A stretch of DNA of 45,350 bases from Syntrophales bacterium (lineage in GTDB: Bacteria; Desulfobacterota; Syntrophia; Syntrophales; UBA2210): assembly GCA_023230565.1 (NCBI GenBank), contig JALNXD010000025.1, positions 1-45,350 on the forward strand. Reading direction: 5' to 3'. Below are positions 24,693 through 33,099 of the stretch, piece after piece (position 1 is the first letter of the stretch; each line of letters starts with the position of its first letter). The position numbers were made by a program, and so were the translations under genes. The notes beneath the pieces were generated by a model. It ran no database searches and was not told the origin of the DNA. It saw nothing but the letters and a program-made list of their open reading frames with translations.

Positions 24693-26435
24693 TTACTGTC
24701 TGTATCGTTTGAAATTGTCACGACCCGAAGCCTTGGCACGATACATGGCAGTATCCGCCTTCTTAATCAGCAGCTCCGGATCTTCACCGTCATCAGGATA
24801 AAGCGCAATTCCGAGACTTGTTTTTATTTCCAGACACTGATCTTCTAAAAGAAAAGGCCTGCGTATAGTGGCAAGTATTTTTTCGGCAATCATCTCGACG
24901 TCTTCGTCGTGAGCTATATCAGGAAGAAGAATAATGAATTCATCTCCTCCCATTCGGGCTACAGTATCGCTTTTGCGAAGGCAGTCCATCAGGCGCGCTC
25001 CCAGAGCCTTGAGCAGAAGATCGCCGATACTATGACCCAGGGTATCATTTATAGTCTTGAAATGATCCAGATCAAGAAACAAGACGGCCAGACTTCCCTT
25101 GTTCCTGACTGCTTTTGATATTTCCACGGATAACCTGTCATTGAAAAGGACTCTGTTGGGAAGTCCCGTCAACTGATCATGCATTGCCATATGGGCAAGC
25201 CTTTTTTCTGTTTCCTTATAGTCTGTCATATCTTTTCCAACACAAAATACCACTGATTTACCTTGCAGCATGGTTGGAGTGATTGCAATCTCAAGATATT
25301 TTGTTTTTCCTCGAATCGAGTACTCCGTTTCTCTCGTTCCACCCGTTTTCCAGACCCTGAAACGATCTTGTATCAGCACTTCTCTGCGTTCGGGAGGAAG
25401 AAAATCATAAACATTTCTCTTCATTAACTCATTGCGCTCGCATTCGAAAAATATTAGCGCAGCTTCATTGCAGTCTATGAAATTACCTTCAGGATCAATT
25501 ATTATAATCGGGCTTGAAGTTTTTTCAAAAAGGGTCCGGTACCGTTCTTCGCTTTCCCGCAATATCCGCTCCGTTTCTTTTCTGTCCGTTATATCACTGA
25601 AAACACCGCGAAATCCGGCAGGTTCACTCCCCAGATATTTTATAAAGACTTTCATCCTCAAAAGGCGTCTGGCCCCTTGTTTGTTAAATATTTCACATTC
25701 ATTGATTTCAATGGAATCCTTTTTTCGATAGAGGATCTGATATGCATTAATCAGCCGCATAGCCGTTATTTCATCAGTACATACCCTGAAGCTCTTGCCA
25801 ATAAGTTCGTCTGCCGATTCGTATCCCATAGAACGGCACAGCGCGTCGTTGACGTAGGTAAACATTCCATTCAAATCAACTTCAAAATAACCGTCTTCTA
25901 TCGCATCCAGAATAGTCCTGTAGCGCTCTTCACTGTTTTTCAACCGCTTTTCGTTTTCTATATGTTCCTTTATGTCGCGTACCGTAATCACAATCGAATC
26001 AGTATCCGCCATGGGAACCGCAGTGGCGAGAATTTCGACCCATACTTCTCGCCCGTCGTTTCGCACAATTTTGCAACGGGACAATCCACCTTCCTTCGTA
26101 TTTATTGCTGCCAGATCATCAGAGGCGTTATCAATGAAAGAAGGAATGATATACTGGAATGCTTGTTTCCCTATTCCTTCTTCCGGATTTGAAAGGCCGA
26201 TCATGGAGGCCATTGCCCGGTTTGCCCAAAGAATGATCCCTTTCGAATCAGTAATGACAATTCCGTCGAGCATTGTATTCAGCATTCTATCCAGATCTAT
26301 TTTTTTCCCGCTGAAATATGTGAGCAATCTGTCTGTCCCCCGTTCGCTGAGGCTCTTTTTATTCTTCTTTAACTTGGCATGCAATCTTCTTTCCGTGATC
26401 GGAAAATTTTTCACCTCTACCCCCTTAAAGGCCAA
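24693..26435 (-). CDS. Diguanylate cyclase with three PAS domains
   Basis: This 580-residue protein would make cyclic di-GMP from two GTP. Three PAS domains lie in series (about 48-160, 168-290 and 296-408), each followed by a PAC-like TVRDIKE / VFSDITDRKE / VGKDMTDYKE segment. The GGDEF domain (about 412-580) starts with HDQLTGLPNR and has an intact MGGDEF signature at 495-500. The product-inhibition site RKSD at 487-490 is five residues before it, so feedback control is expected. There is no membrane segment, which indicates a cytosolic sensor; the signal is unknown. It has its own divergent region with the binding-protein gene. Confidence 0.93.
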   Translation of the reverse strand: MAFKGVEVKNFPITERRLHAKLKKNKKSLSERGTDRLLTYFSGKKIDLDRMLNTMLDGIVITDSKGIILWANRAMASMIGLSNPEEGIGKQAFQYIIPSFIDNASDDLAAINTKEGGLSRCKIVRNDGREVWVEILATAVPMADTDSIVITVRDIKEHIENEKRLKNSEERYRTILDAIEDGYFEVDLNGMFTYVNDALCRSMGYESADELIGKSFRVCTDEITAMRLINAYQILYRKKDSIEINECEIFNKQGARRLLRMKVFIKYLGSEPAGFRGVFSDITDRKETERILRESEERYRTLFEKTSSPIIIIDPEGNFIDCNEAALIFFECERNELMKRNVYDFLPPERREVLIQDRFRVWKTGGTRETEYSIRGKTKYLEIAITPTMLQGKSVVFCVGKDMTDYKETEKRLAHMAMHDQLTGLPNRVLFNDRLSVEISKAVRNKGSLAVLFLDLDHFKTINDTLGHSIGDLLLKALGARLMDCLRKSDTVARMGGDEFIILLPDIAHDEDVEMIAEKILATIRRPFLLEDQCLEIKTSLGIALYPDDGEDPELLIKKADTAMYRAKASGRDNFKRYRQ

Positions 26436-26580
26436 CTTTTTTTATGACCTGACAATAATTTTTGTACGCCGTTAAAAATTTTTTTTCCACTGTAAATTCT
26501 TTATGACAATAAATTAATTTTATTTTACAGCATCCATAAGAAAATGTAAGGACCACAGGAAAGATAGTCAAGATAAAAGA

Positions 26581-28302
26581 ATGAAGGAGAAAAAGGAGTT
26601 AGCTCTATCAGGGGTATTGACATCAGCACCGGATATGATAATAAGTCGCGCTATGAGATACCTGAATACTTTTTTCCTTTTTTTAACCCTTATGCTGTTT
26701 TTTTTCACTGTAAGCTGCGATAATTCGGCCGACAGGGAAATACCTCAGACGGGGACTTCGAAAGGCGAAGCATCACCGGCATACGGTGATATTCTCGTTG
26801 AAGGGTCGATAGGCGATGCATCAAATTTAATTCCGATTCTTTCATCCGACAGCACATCACACAGCATTTCCGGTTTTATCTTCAACGGGCTGGTCAAATA
26901 TGACAAGAACCTGAACCTTGTCGGTGATCTTGCCGAATCGTGGGATATTTCACCCGACGGACTGGTGATCACGTTTCATTTGAGAAAAGGCGTCACCTGG
27001 CATGACGGTGAACCTTTTACGGCGGAAGATGTATTATTTACCTACCGGATAACGGTAGATCCGAAAACACCGACCGCCTATGCCGGTGATTTTCTCAAGG
27101 TGATCAAAGCTGAAGTTCCCGATCCTTATACGTTCCGCGTCACTTATGAAAAACCTTTCGCTCCGGCGCTCTCGAGCTGGGGGGCAGCTGTTCTCCCGCG
27201 GCATCTTCTGGAAGGAGAGAATATCGCTTCAAGTTCCCTGGGACGACACCCCATAGGAACTGGGCCTTACATGTTCAAGGAGTGGATTACGGGACAAAAG
27301 ATAGTTCTGGTAGCGAATCCGAATTATTTCGAGGGCCGCCCTTATATAGATGGATACATCATGCGTATTATTCCTGATATGGCTACTATGTTTCTGGAGT
27401 TGAGGGCCCGGGGAATTGATCAGATGAATCTCACACCCTTGCAATATACGAGACAGACGGAAAAAACCATCTTTAAAAAAAATTACAATAAATTCAAATA
27501 CCTTTCTTTCAGTTATACATATCTTGGCTATAATATGGAAAATCCTCTGTTTGCGGACAAAAGAGTGAGGCAGGCTATCAGCTATGCGATTAATAAGGAG
27601 GAAATTATAGACGGAATACTCCTCGGGCTGGGACAGGAAGCAACCGGCCCCTATACACCGGGGACCTGGGCATATAATCCTGATGTAAAACGCTATCCCT
27701 ACAATACAAAAAAAGCTCTCGACCTTCTGGCACAGGCGGGATGGCGCGATACGGACGGTGACGGTATTCTTGATCGAAACGGGAAACCATTTAATTTTGA
27801 AATAATAACGAATCAGGGAAATGAAGTCAGAGCGAAATGTGCAGAGATCATACAGAGACGCCTTGCCGATATCGGTCTTTCAGTCAAAATCCGAATAATT
27901 GAATGGGCTGCCTTCATCAACGAGTTCATAAATAAAAAACGTTTCGATGCCACTATCCTGGGCTGGACTGTTACTATGGATCCGGACATTTATGACGTGT
28001 GGCATTCAAGCAAAACAAAACCCGGAGAACTCAATTTCGTGTCATTCAGAAATCAGGAGATCGATGAACTCCTCGAAAGGGGGAGATCCACCTTTGATCA
28101 GGAAGAGCGGAAAACATGCTATTACCGGATACAGGAAATACTCGCCGAAGAACAGCCTTACACTTTCCTTTATGTTCCTGATGCCCTTCCGATTGTAAGT
28201 GCCAGATTTCACGGCATAGAACCGGCTCCTATCGGTATCGGCCATAATGTAATCGAATGGTATGTCCCGAAAGATCAGCAGAGATATCAGATTACTCAAT
28301 AA
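26581..28302 (+). CDS. Oligopeptide/dipeptide-type ABC transporter substrate-binding lipoprotein
   Basis: This protein belongs to the SBP_bac_5 (DppA/OppA) family and is up to 573 residues long. The lipobox TVSC places the lipidated Cys at residue 46 from the first ATG, so the true start may be Met19 (26635) or Met25 (26653); no ribosome-binding site decides. GDILVEGSIGDASNLIPIL, the LAESWDISPDGLVITFHLRKG block and WHDGEPFTAEDVLFTY are the family hallmarks, followed by DKRVRQAISYAINKEEII. It would bind peptides or nickel-type ligands outside the inner membrane. No permease or ATPase genes are adjacent, so it works with an unlinked transporter or as an orphan receptor. Confidence 0.9.
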   Translation: MKEKKELALSGVLTSAPDMIISRAMRYLNTFFLFLTLMLFFFTVSCDNSADREIPQTGTSKGEASPAYGDILVEGSIGDASNLIPILSSDSTSHSISGFIFNGLVKYDKNLNLVGDLAESWDISPDGLVITFHLRKGVTWHDGEPFTAEDVLFTYRITVDPKTPTAYAGDFLKVIKAEVPDPYTFRVTYEKPFAPALSSWGAAVLPRHLLEGENIASSSLGRHPIGTGPYMFKEWITGQKIVLVANPNYFEGRPYIDGYIMRIIPDMATMFLELRARGIDQMNLTPLQYTRQTEKTIFKKNYNKFKYLSFSYTYLGYNMENPLFADKRVRQAISYAINKEEIIDGILLGLGQEATGPYTPGTWAYNPDVKRYPYNTKKALDLLAQAGWRDTDGDGILDRNGKPFNFEIITNQGNEVRAKCAEIIQRRLADIGLSVKIRIIEWAAFINEFINKKRFDATILGWTVTMDPDIYDVWHSSKTKPGELNFVSFRNQEIDELLERGRSTFDQEERKTCYYRIQEILAEEQPYTFLYVPDALPIVSARFHGIEPAPIGIGHNVIEWYVPKDQQRYQITQ

Positions 28303-28308
28303 GGGCGG

Positions 28309-28382
28309 CTGTGGCCGTACCGTTATCCTTCGATATATCTCGTCCGGATAAGAAAGAAAATTCTTCCAGAATGAGGCCACAG
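28309..28382. repeat. Nested inverted repeats in the convergent SBP/thrC gap
   Basis: CTGTGGCC at 28309-28316 is the reverse complement of 28375-28382, and inside it TTATCC at 28323-28328 pairs with GGATAA at 28346-28351. The 108-bp gap separates two convergent genes, so the structure may help end both transcripts. There is no U-run, and the loops are large, so a standard intrinsic terminator is not supported. Confidence 0.3.
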
Positions 28383-28410
28383 TCATCAAACTATGTTTTA
28401 ATGCGTACAG

Positions 28411-29781
28411 TTATTCAAGATTTTCTTCCAGATACTTTTTAAAATCTTTATATGATGCGTCCATTTCGACGGGCACGCCCCGGCGTTCGTCAATTCCTTT
28501 CATGCTTTCAGGCATGACCGGCACCATACCCAACAGTTCGATTATTTCATCAGGGAATTTTGCTGGATGTGCCGTTTCGAGACAGACAGCCAAACCTGAA
28601 TCTCCTTCTTTTTCCCTGAATAATTCCAATCCCCGCCAACCTACCGCGCCATGAGGTTCAAGCAGAATACCGTATTTTTCATATGCGGTTTTGATACACT
28701 TCCTGGTCACTTCATCCGAAATAGAGACTGAAAATATCCGTCTTCGCATTTCCCCGATATCGGGCATCCGGTACACGATCCCCTTTCGGTCCACTGTCCC
28801 TCCATAGAGTTCAAAGAAACGGGCAAGGTTGCTTGGATGTCCCACGTTCATGGCATTTGAGAGGCAGGCACGGGATGGTGAAATTTTTTTATAGCGACTA
28901 CGCGCGAGAAAATCTGGAAATTCATCATTTTCATTTGTCGGCATGACAAGTTTCCGCACCGGCAACCCCATTCTGCGGGCATATTCGCATCCCAGAGCAT
29001 TACCGAAATTTCCGGAAGGAACGCAAAAAACTATATCCTCTCCCTCATCCGCAAGCTGCGCATAGGCATATACGTAATATATCATTTGCGGCAATATCCT
29101 GCCGAAATTGATAGAATTTGCCGAGGTGAAATTAAGATGGGCAAGTTCAGGGTCCGCAAAAGCTTCTTTTACAAGATTCTGGCAATCGTCAAACTTCCCA
29201 TTGACTGAAATCGCGATTACATTATCACCGATGGTATCAAGCTGCTTTTTTTGCCGGCCGCTTACTTCATTTCCGGGATAGAGGATGCATACATTGATCC
29301 CCTCTACTCCCCTGAACGCTTCGCCGACGGCGCTGCCGGTATCCCCCGAAGTTGCAACAAGAACATTAAGCCGCTTTTCTCCACCTTTAAACCAACTCAT
29401 AAGTCTTGCCATCATTCTGGCTGCAAAATCTTTGAACGAAGCCGTAGGGCCCTGGTCGAGCCTCATGATATACAGTTTTTCAGAAACAAGCTCCATAGGA
29501 ATACCGAAAGGATAGGAATCAATGATTATTTTCTCAAGAACCGATCGGTCGATTTCATCACAAAGATAGGCATACGTGACCAGTAACGCGGCATCCGTAT
29601 AGGGTTTGTTTTTAAGGGCAAGAATATCCGAGTATGAAAGGACAGGAATCCTGTCGGGAACGAAGAGCCCCTCATCCGGAGCTTGCCCCGTGAGGAGTGC
29701 CTCCCTGAAAGAAACTTTTTCGCGAAACGCTTTTCTTTCAGGCAATACAAGGTTTCTATTTGTGCTCTGATACAAAATCAT
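28411..29781 (-). CDS. thrC: Threonine synthase
   Basis: This 456-residue PLP enzyme converts O-phosphohomoserine to threonine, the last step of threonine biosynthesis. The N-terminal block has TNRNLVLPERKAF and DEGLFVPDRIP; the PLP lysine is Lys117 in TASFKDF; ATSGDTGSA binds the cofactor phosphate, and TSANSINFGRILPQ and VPSGNFGNAL complete the family pattern. It is the longer E. coli-like type rather than the short plant/Gram-positive type. Its ATG lies inside the end of lysR (26-nt overlap), with AAGGAG 10 nt upstream, so it is co-transcribed with lysR. Confidence 0.96.
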   Translation of the reverse strand: MILYQSTNRNLVLPERKAFREKVSFREALLTGQAPDEGLFVPDRIPVLSYSDILALKNKPYTDAALLVTYAYLCDEIDRSVLEKIIIDSYPFGIPMELVSEKLYIMRLDQGPTASFKDFAARMMARLMSWFKGGEKRLNVLVATSGDTGSAVGEAFRGVEGINVCILYPGNEVSGRQKKQLDTIGDNVIAISVNGKFDDCQNLVKEAFADPELAHLNFTSANSINFGRILPQMIYYVYAYAQLADEGEDIVFCVPSGNFGNALGCEYARRMGLPVRKLVMPTNENDEFPDFLARSRYKKISPSRACLSNAMNVGHPSNLARFFELYGGTVDRKGIVYRMPDIGEMRRRIFSVSISDEVTRKCIKTAYEKYGILLEPHGAVGWRGLELFREKEGDSGLAVCLETAHPAKFPDEIIELLGMVPVMPESMKGIDERRGVPVEMDASYKDFKKYLEENLE

Positions 29782-30712
29782 TACGTGTCTGCTCCTTAAG
29801 ACACCCTGTCTTTAAAAAATCCAGAAAAAGATGATGATGTTTTTTTGCAGAAAACTGCTTTTTATAGATCAGATAACAATACCTTTCAATGGGAGGTGCA
29901 GGAAGGGCAACAGAAAAGAGCACGCCTGTTTTAAATTCTCTTCTAACCGCATGCGCAGATAATATTGAAATTCCCAATCCTGCAATAATCGCCTCCTTTA
30001 CCGCCTCCGAACTTCCCATTTCACAGACTACATTAAAAGACGAAAATTTTCTGTTCAAATTCTCTTCCACGTAAGTCTCAAGTGATGCCCTCGTTGCAGA
30101 ACCATGTTCCCGCACTACAAAGGGTTCCTCCATCACGTCGTCCCATGACACAGTCTTCCTGCTGCAAAACGGATGTCCCGGGTATGCGGCAAGAACTAAT
30201 TCGTCTTTCCAGAGGCGCACCGAGTTAAGCGTGCGATTGGCAACAGATCTCCCCACAAAGCCCAGTTCCGCTTCGCCATCGAGTATCTGGTTAATTACCA
30301 TCCCGCTGTCGTTCATTTTTATAAAACAATGGATTTCAGGATACTTATGACGGAATGTACTTAAAACCGGGGGTAAAAGATAGGTGGCCGGAATCGTGCT
30401 CGCAGCAATAGAAATAGATCCTTTCTCACTGTTTTTGAAAAGTGCAAGCCTTTGTTCAGCTTCTTTTATCTGCCTGAACACCCGCTTCGAACATTCAAGA
30501 AGTACGTTTCCCTCGGGAGTTACTTCTATCCCCGTATTTTTCCGGTCTACAACCTTCGATTCTATTATATCTTCCAAATTCTGAATATGTTTCGACAAAG
30601 AAGGCTGCGTCAACCGCATTTTTTTTGCGGCACGGCTGAAGCTGCCTTCTTCAATCAGATTGTAAAGCGATTCCAGCTGCAAAATTGTTATATTCTTCAG
30701 TGCACCTTTCAT
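29756..30712 (-). CDS. LysR-family regulator, probably selenium-metabolism associated
   Basis: This LysR-type regulator has 318 residues from the preferred ATG at 30712; a frame from 30754 adds 14 residues without a family match. The winged helix-turn-helix (about 6-65) has LYNLIEEGSFSRAAKKMRLTQPSLSKHIQNLE, and the C-terminal effector domain has the CysB-like two-lobe fold (STIPATYLLPP, ELGFVGR, VREHGSATRASLE, IIAGLGISIL). It is divergent from selD across 132 bp, the arrangement of the LysR branch I know as selenium-metabolism associated. Its gene overlaps thrC, which is not an obvious partner. The effector is unknown. Confidence 0.9.
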   Translation of the reverse strand: MKGALKNITILQLESLYNLIEEGSFSRAAKKMRLTQPSLSKHIQNLEDIIESKVVDRKNTGIEVTPEGNVLLECSKRVFRQIKEAEQRLALFKNSEKGSISIAASTIPATYLLPPVLSTFRHKYPEIHCFIKMNDSGMVINQILDGEAELGFVGRSVANRTLNSVRLWKDELVLAAYPGHPFCSRKTVSWDDVMEEPFVVREHGSATRASLETYVEENLNRKFSSFNVVCEMGSSEAVKEAIIAGLGISILSAHAVRREFKTGVLFSVALPAPPIERYCYLIYKKQFSAKKHHHLFLDFLKTGCLKEQTRNDFVSEHK

Positions 30713-30771
30713 GAAAGCCACATACCATATGGCCCGGCTATAATCAATCCTCATCTATAAATTTATTGAAT

Positions 30772-30800
30772 TTGACACATGCCTTATAGTTTTATAAAAA
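30772..30800 (+). promoter_or_regulatory. Promoter for selD in the lysR-selD divergent region
   Basis: TTGACA at 30772-30777, a 17-bp spacer and TAAAAA at 30795-30800 face selD; the start point would be near 30807, leaving a 38-nt leader. The AT-rich stretch TTATAGTTTTATAA spans the spacer and -10, and would fit a LysR-type site, but no clear T-N11-A operator stands out. Confidence 0.5.
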
Positions 30801-30844
30801 ATAATCAAACATATGCGTCTGCAAAGAAAGGCAGGAATTATTTT

Positions 30845-31897
30845 ATGAAAAAGGATCGCGTTATCCGTCTTACCGAGACAGTTCACGGTGCCGGCTGAGC
30901 ATGCAAGATAGGTCCGGGAGACCTGAACAGAGCTTTGTGCGGACTTCAGCTTATGTCGCATCCGAATCTTATTGCAGGAATAGAGCACTGCGATGATGCC
31001 GGCGTATATAAAATACGCGATGATCTGGCCCTTATTCAGACAGTGGATTTCTTCACTCCGATTGTCGATGACCCCTATACATTCGGGCAGGTGGCTGCAG
31101 CCAATGCACTGTCCGATGTGTATGCCATGGGAGGAGAACCCTTGACTGCATTGAACATTATCTGCTTCCCGATCAATTCAATGGACATTTCCATACTCCA
31201 GCAGGTCCTGAAGGGCGGCCTTGAAAAGATGAGGGAGGCGGGAGTGCTGCTTGTCGGCGGTCATAGTGTGGAAGATAAAGAAATAAAATACGGGCTTTCC
31301 GTTACCGGTACCGTTCACCCGGAAAAAGTTCTTCTGAACAGGGGCGCACTCGCAGGCGACGCGTTAATTCTTACAAAGCCGCTGGGAACGGGAATAATCA
31401 ATACCGCTTTGAAAGCGAAAATGGCACCGGATGCACTTGTAGAAAAAGCAGTACATTCAATGGGAGAACTGAATAAAAAGGCTGCTGCCCTCATGACCAC
31501 CTGCCCCAATGTCCATGCATGCACCGATATAACCGGATTCGGGCTTCTGGGACATGCCGCCGAAATGATAGAAGACAGCGATGTAGGGATCGTCATTTTC
31601 TCAGCAAGCGTTCCCATTTTCGCAGAAGTTAAAGAGTATGTTGAAACAGGCATTGTTCCGGGCGGTCTTCACCGCAACAGAAAATTCAGAGAGCAAATGG
31701 TTAAGCAGGCCCCGACCTGTCCGGATTGGATCATGGACGTACTTTACGATCCTCAGACATCAGGAGGACTTCTCATTTCATTGCCGGTGATCGATGCGGA
31801 AGCACTGGTCAAGGCAATGAGAAAAGCAGGCATTCAAGCTGCAGCAATTGTAGGCCGGATATTGCCCGACCCAAAAGGAAAGATAATCGTAGAATAA
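30845..31897 (+). CDS. selD: Selenide, water dikinase SelD (selenocysteine-containing)
   Basis: This enzyme makes selenophosphate from selenide and ATP, the selenium donor for selenocysteine and selenouridine. The gene starts at ATG 30845 (AGGA 8 nt upstream) and reads 17 codons to an in-frame TGA at 30896-30898, then continues to 31897 for 350 residues. The N-terminus MKKDRVIRLTETVHGAG is followed by U18-A-C-K-I-G-P-G-D-L, the exact place where SelD carries its catalytic Cys or Sec. A conventional reading would start at 30935 and lose this site. HCDDAGVYKI, QTVDFFTPIVDDPY, AMGGEPLTALNI, VGGHSVED, CTDITGFGLLGHAAEM and DPQTSGGLLISL are the family motifs. selA, selB and selC are not in the window. 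Confidence 0.95.
30896..30924 (+). promoter_or_regulatory. UGA (Sec) codon and bacterial SECIS-like hairpin in selD
   Basis: The recoded TGA is at 30896-30898. Eleven nucleotides later AGGTC (30910-30914) pairs with GACCT (30920-30924) around the 5-nt loop CGGGA. The loop begins 16 nt after the UGA and contains G residues, as expected for a SelB-binding bacterial SECIS. The folding and SelB binding are inferred from the geometry, not tested. Confidence 0.8.
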
Positions 31898-31940
31898 ATA
31901 AAGGGTAAGAATGAACCTGTTGTTTCCATGCAGAAGGTTC

Positions 31941-31983
31941 CGCAGACGATAGACAAGACCTCAGGTCTTGCCTACCGCCTTCG
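31941..31983 (-). other. Long hairpin in the convergent selD/fmdB gap
   Basis: A 7-bp perfect stem (31954-31960 with 31964-31970, loop TCA) extends outward to about 20 pairs. On the plus strand the extension is broken by A-C mismatches, but on the minus strand the same positions become G-U pairs, so about 17 consecutive pairs form there. This suggests that the functional RNA is the 3' end of the fmdB transcript. No U-run follows, so it may be a stabilising or processing hairpin rather than an intrinsic terminator. Confidence 0.5.
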
Positions 31984-32003
31984 CAAATTTTCTTTCACCT
32001 TCT

Positions 32004-32297
32004 CTAATCCTCGGTTTTCTTATCTGCAGATGATGAGGCCGTGGCCGTATCCTTTTTACCTGCCTCTACGGCTGCAGCTTCTTCGGCGTGAGCCTTTTCA
32101 GCAACTCCTGACGGCTTTTTTCCACCGTAATCAGTTACATACCAACCGGACCCTTTCAGATGAAACGATGAAAGCGACATCAACTTTCGCACTCTTCCAT
32201 TACAAAATTTGCAGGCCGTTACCGCCGGATCGGCAATTCCTTGAAACATCTCGAATTCCTTACCACATTTTTCACATTTATATTCATAAATAGGCAT
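32004..32297 (-). CDS. FmdB-type zinc-ribbon protein
   Basis: This 97-residue protein has an N-terminal zinc ribbon MPIYEYKCEKCGKEFE, with Cys8/Cys11 and a second pair Cys29/Cys32 in CKFCNG, followed by a Lys/Ala-rich low-complexity tail from about residue 62. The family is a putative regulatory or metal-binding protein with no firm function; the name comes from a gene near formamidase and formylmethanofuran dehydrogenase operons. The last segment SGWYVTDYGG is common in proteobacterial members. It follows the HExxH gene by 23 bp on the same strand. Confidence 0.93.
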   Translation of the reverse strand: MPIYEYKCEKCGKEFEMFQGIADPAVTACKFCNGRVRKLMSLSSFHLKGSGWYVTDYGGKKPSGVAEKAHAEEAAAVEAGKKDTATASSSADKKTED

Positions 32298-32320
32298 AGA
32301 AACTATCCTCCGCCATAGAA

Positions 32321-32872
32321 TTAATTTACTAATTCCGATCTTTCTTCCTCTGAAAAAATGTCCCCAATATGGAGACGGTCATTGAAACAATCGATTACAA
32401 GCTTCATTTCCGTTGTTGCAATAGGATGAAGAATACTTCGGGTAATAGAGTGAACTTTTTCTTCCTCGATAACCTTTTCATCAAGAGGTGCATCAAAATC
32501 TATTTCTCCCCCATTAAAACGAACGACATGGACCAACTCATGCATCGCTATATAAAGCATTAACGGCGCCAGTTTGATGAATGAACTGCTTCTTTCCACG
32601 GCATTCAGAATCCGATTGTCCTGAAGGCATACCTTGAAAAAATAAAAATTATCGGGGTGACCGGCATCATTGTTTTTCTGGTAAAAATAACGGCACAAAT
32701 GAGCAAACGCCCGGTCGTTAATCTCATGATCTTCGAGATTAAAGCGGGTTTTCACATCGTATTTAAGGCTCTTGAATCCACCCCACCCAAGATCAAAATA
32801 ACGCTCAGCCAGCTTCTCCGCCTGGCCGAAAGACCAGCTTATTGTTGATATCTGCTCCGGGCTGAAATACAT
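32321..32872 (-). CDS. Uncharacterised HExxH-motif protein
   Basis: I do not recognise this 183-residue protein. It has HELVH at 111-115 inside a hydrophobic helix (LMLYIAMHELVHVVRFNG), the pattern of a zincin metallopeptidase active-site helix, and an acidic segment 22-26 residues further on (VIEEEKVH) that could supply the third ligand. No signal peptide or membrane segment is visible, so it is probably cytosolic. It is co-directional with the FmdB-like gene 23 bp downstream, and a minus-strand promoter (TTGACA-N16-TAAATT) lies about 110 bp upstream. Peptidase activity is inference from the motif only. Confidence 0.8.
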   Translation of the reverse strand: MYFSPEQISTISWSFGQAEKLAERYFDLGWGGFKSLKYDVKTRFNLEDHEINDRAFAHLCRYFYQKNNDAGHPDNFYFFKVCLQDNRILNAVERSSSFIKLAPLMLYIAMHELVHVVRFNGGEIDFDAPLDEKVIEEEKVHSITRSILHPIATTEMKLVIDCFNDRLHIGDIFSEEERSELVN

Positions 32873-32983
32873 TTTTATCGGCCGATATTTGATGAAATCG
32901 CGACATATTCTTTTCCCCTGAAGGAAAAGACGTTCGCCAGACAGATAAAATGTTTGCTTTCAACTGTCTAAAAATTTTCTTCT

Positions 32984-33011
32984 AATTTAGCGATTATTTT
33001 TTTGCTGTCAA
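32984..33011 (-). promoter_or_regulatory. Promoter for the HExxH-fmdB pair
   Basis: Read on the minus strand, TTGACA at 33011-33006, a 16-bp spacer and TAAATT at 32989-32984 form a good sigma-70-type promoter. Transcription would begin near 32977, giving a leader of about 105 nt. It shows that this pair is separate from the mla genes upstream. Confidence 0.5.
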
Positions 33012-33099
33012 GATTAAAGTGCCATTTATCCGGCCTAACAGTTCGGTGTGCTCATATTCAGATCCATCATATCAATACGTATTTTGGAATGGTTGTATC

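Noticed and set aside
29700..29800. Riboswitch or attenuator upstream of thrC
   Set aside because: thrC starts inside the end of lysR, so there is no leader in which such an element could lie.
30935..31897. Conventional selD start at ATG 30935
   Set aside because: It would omit the catalytic loop; the upstream frame from 30845 through the TGA matches the SelD N-terminus residue for residue.
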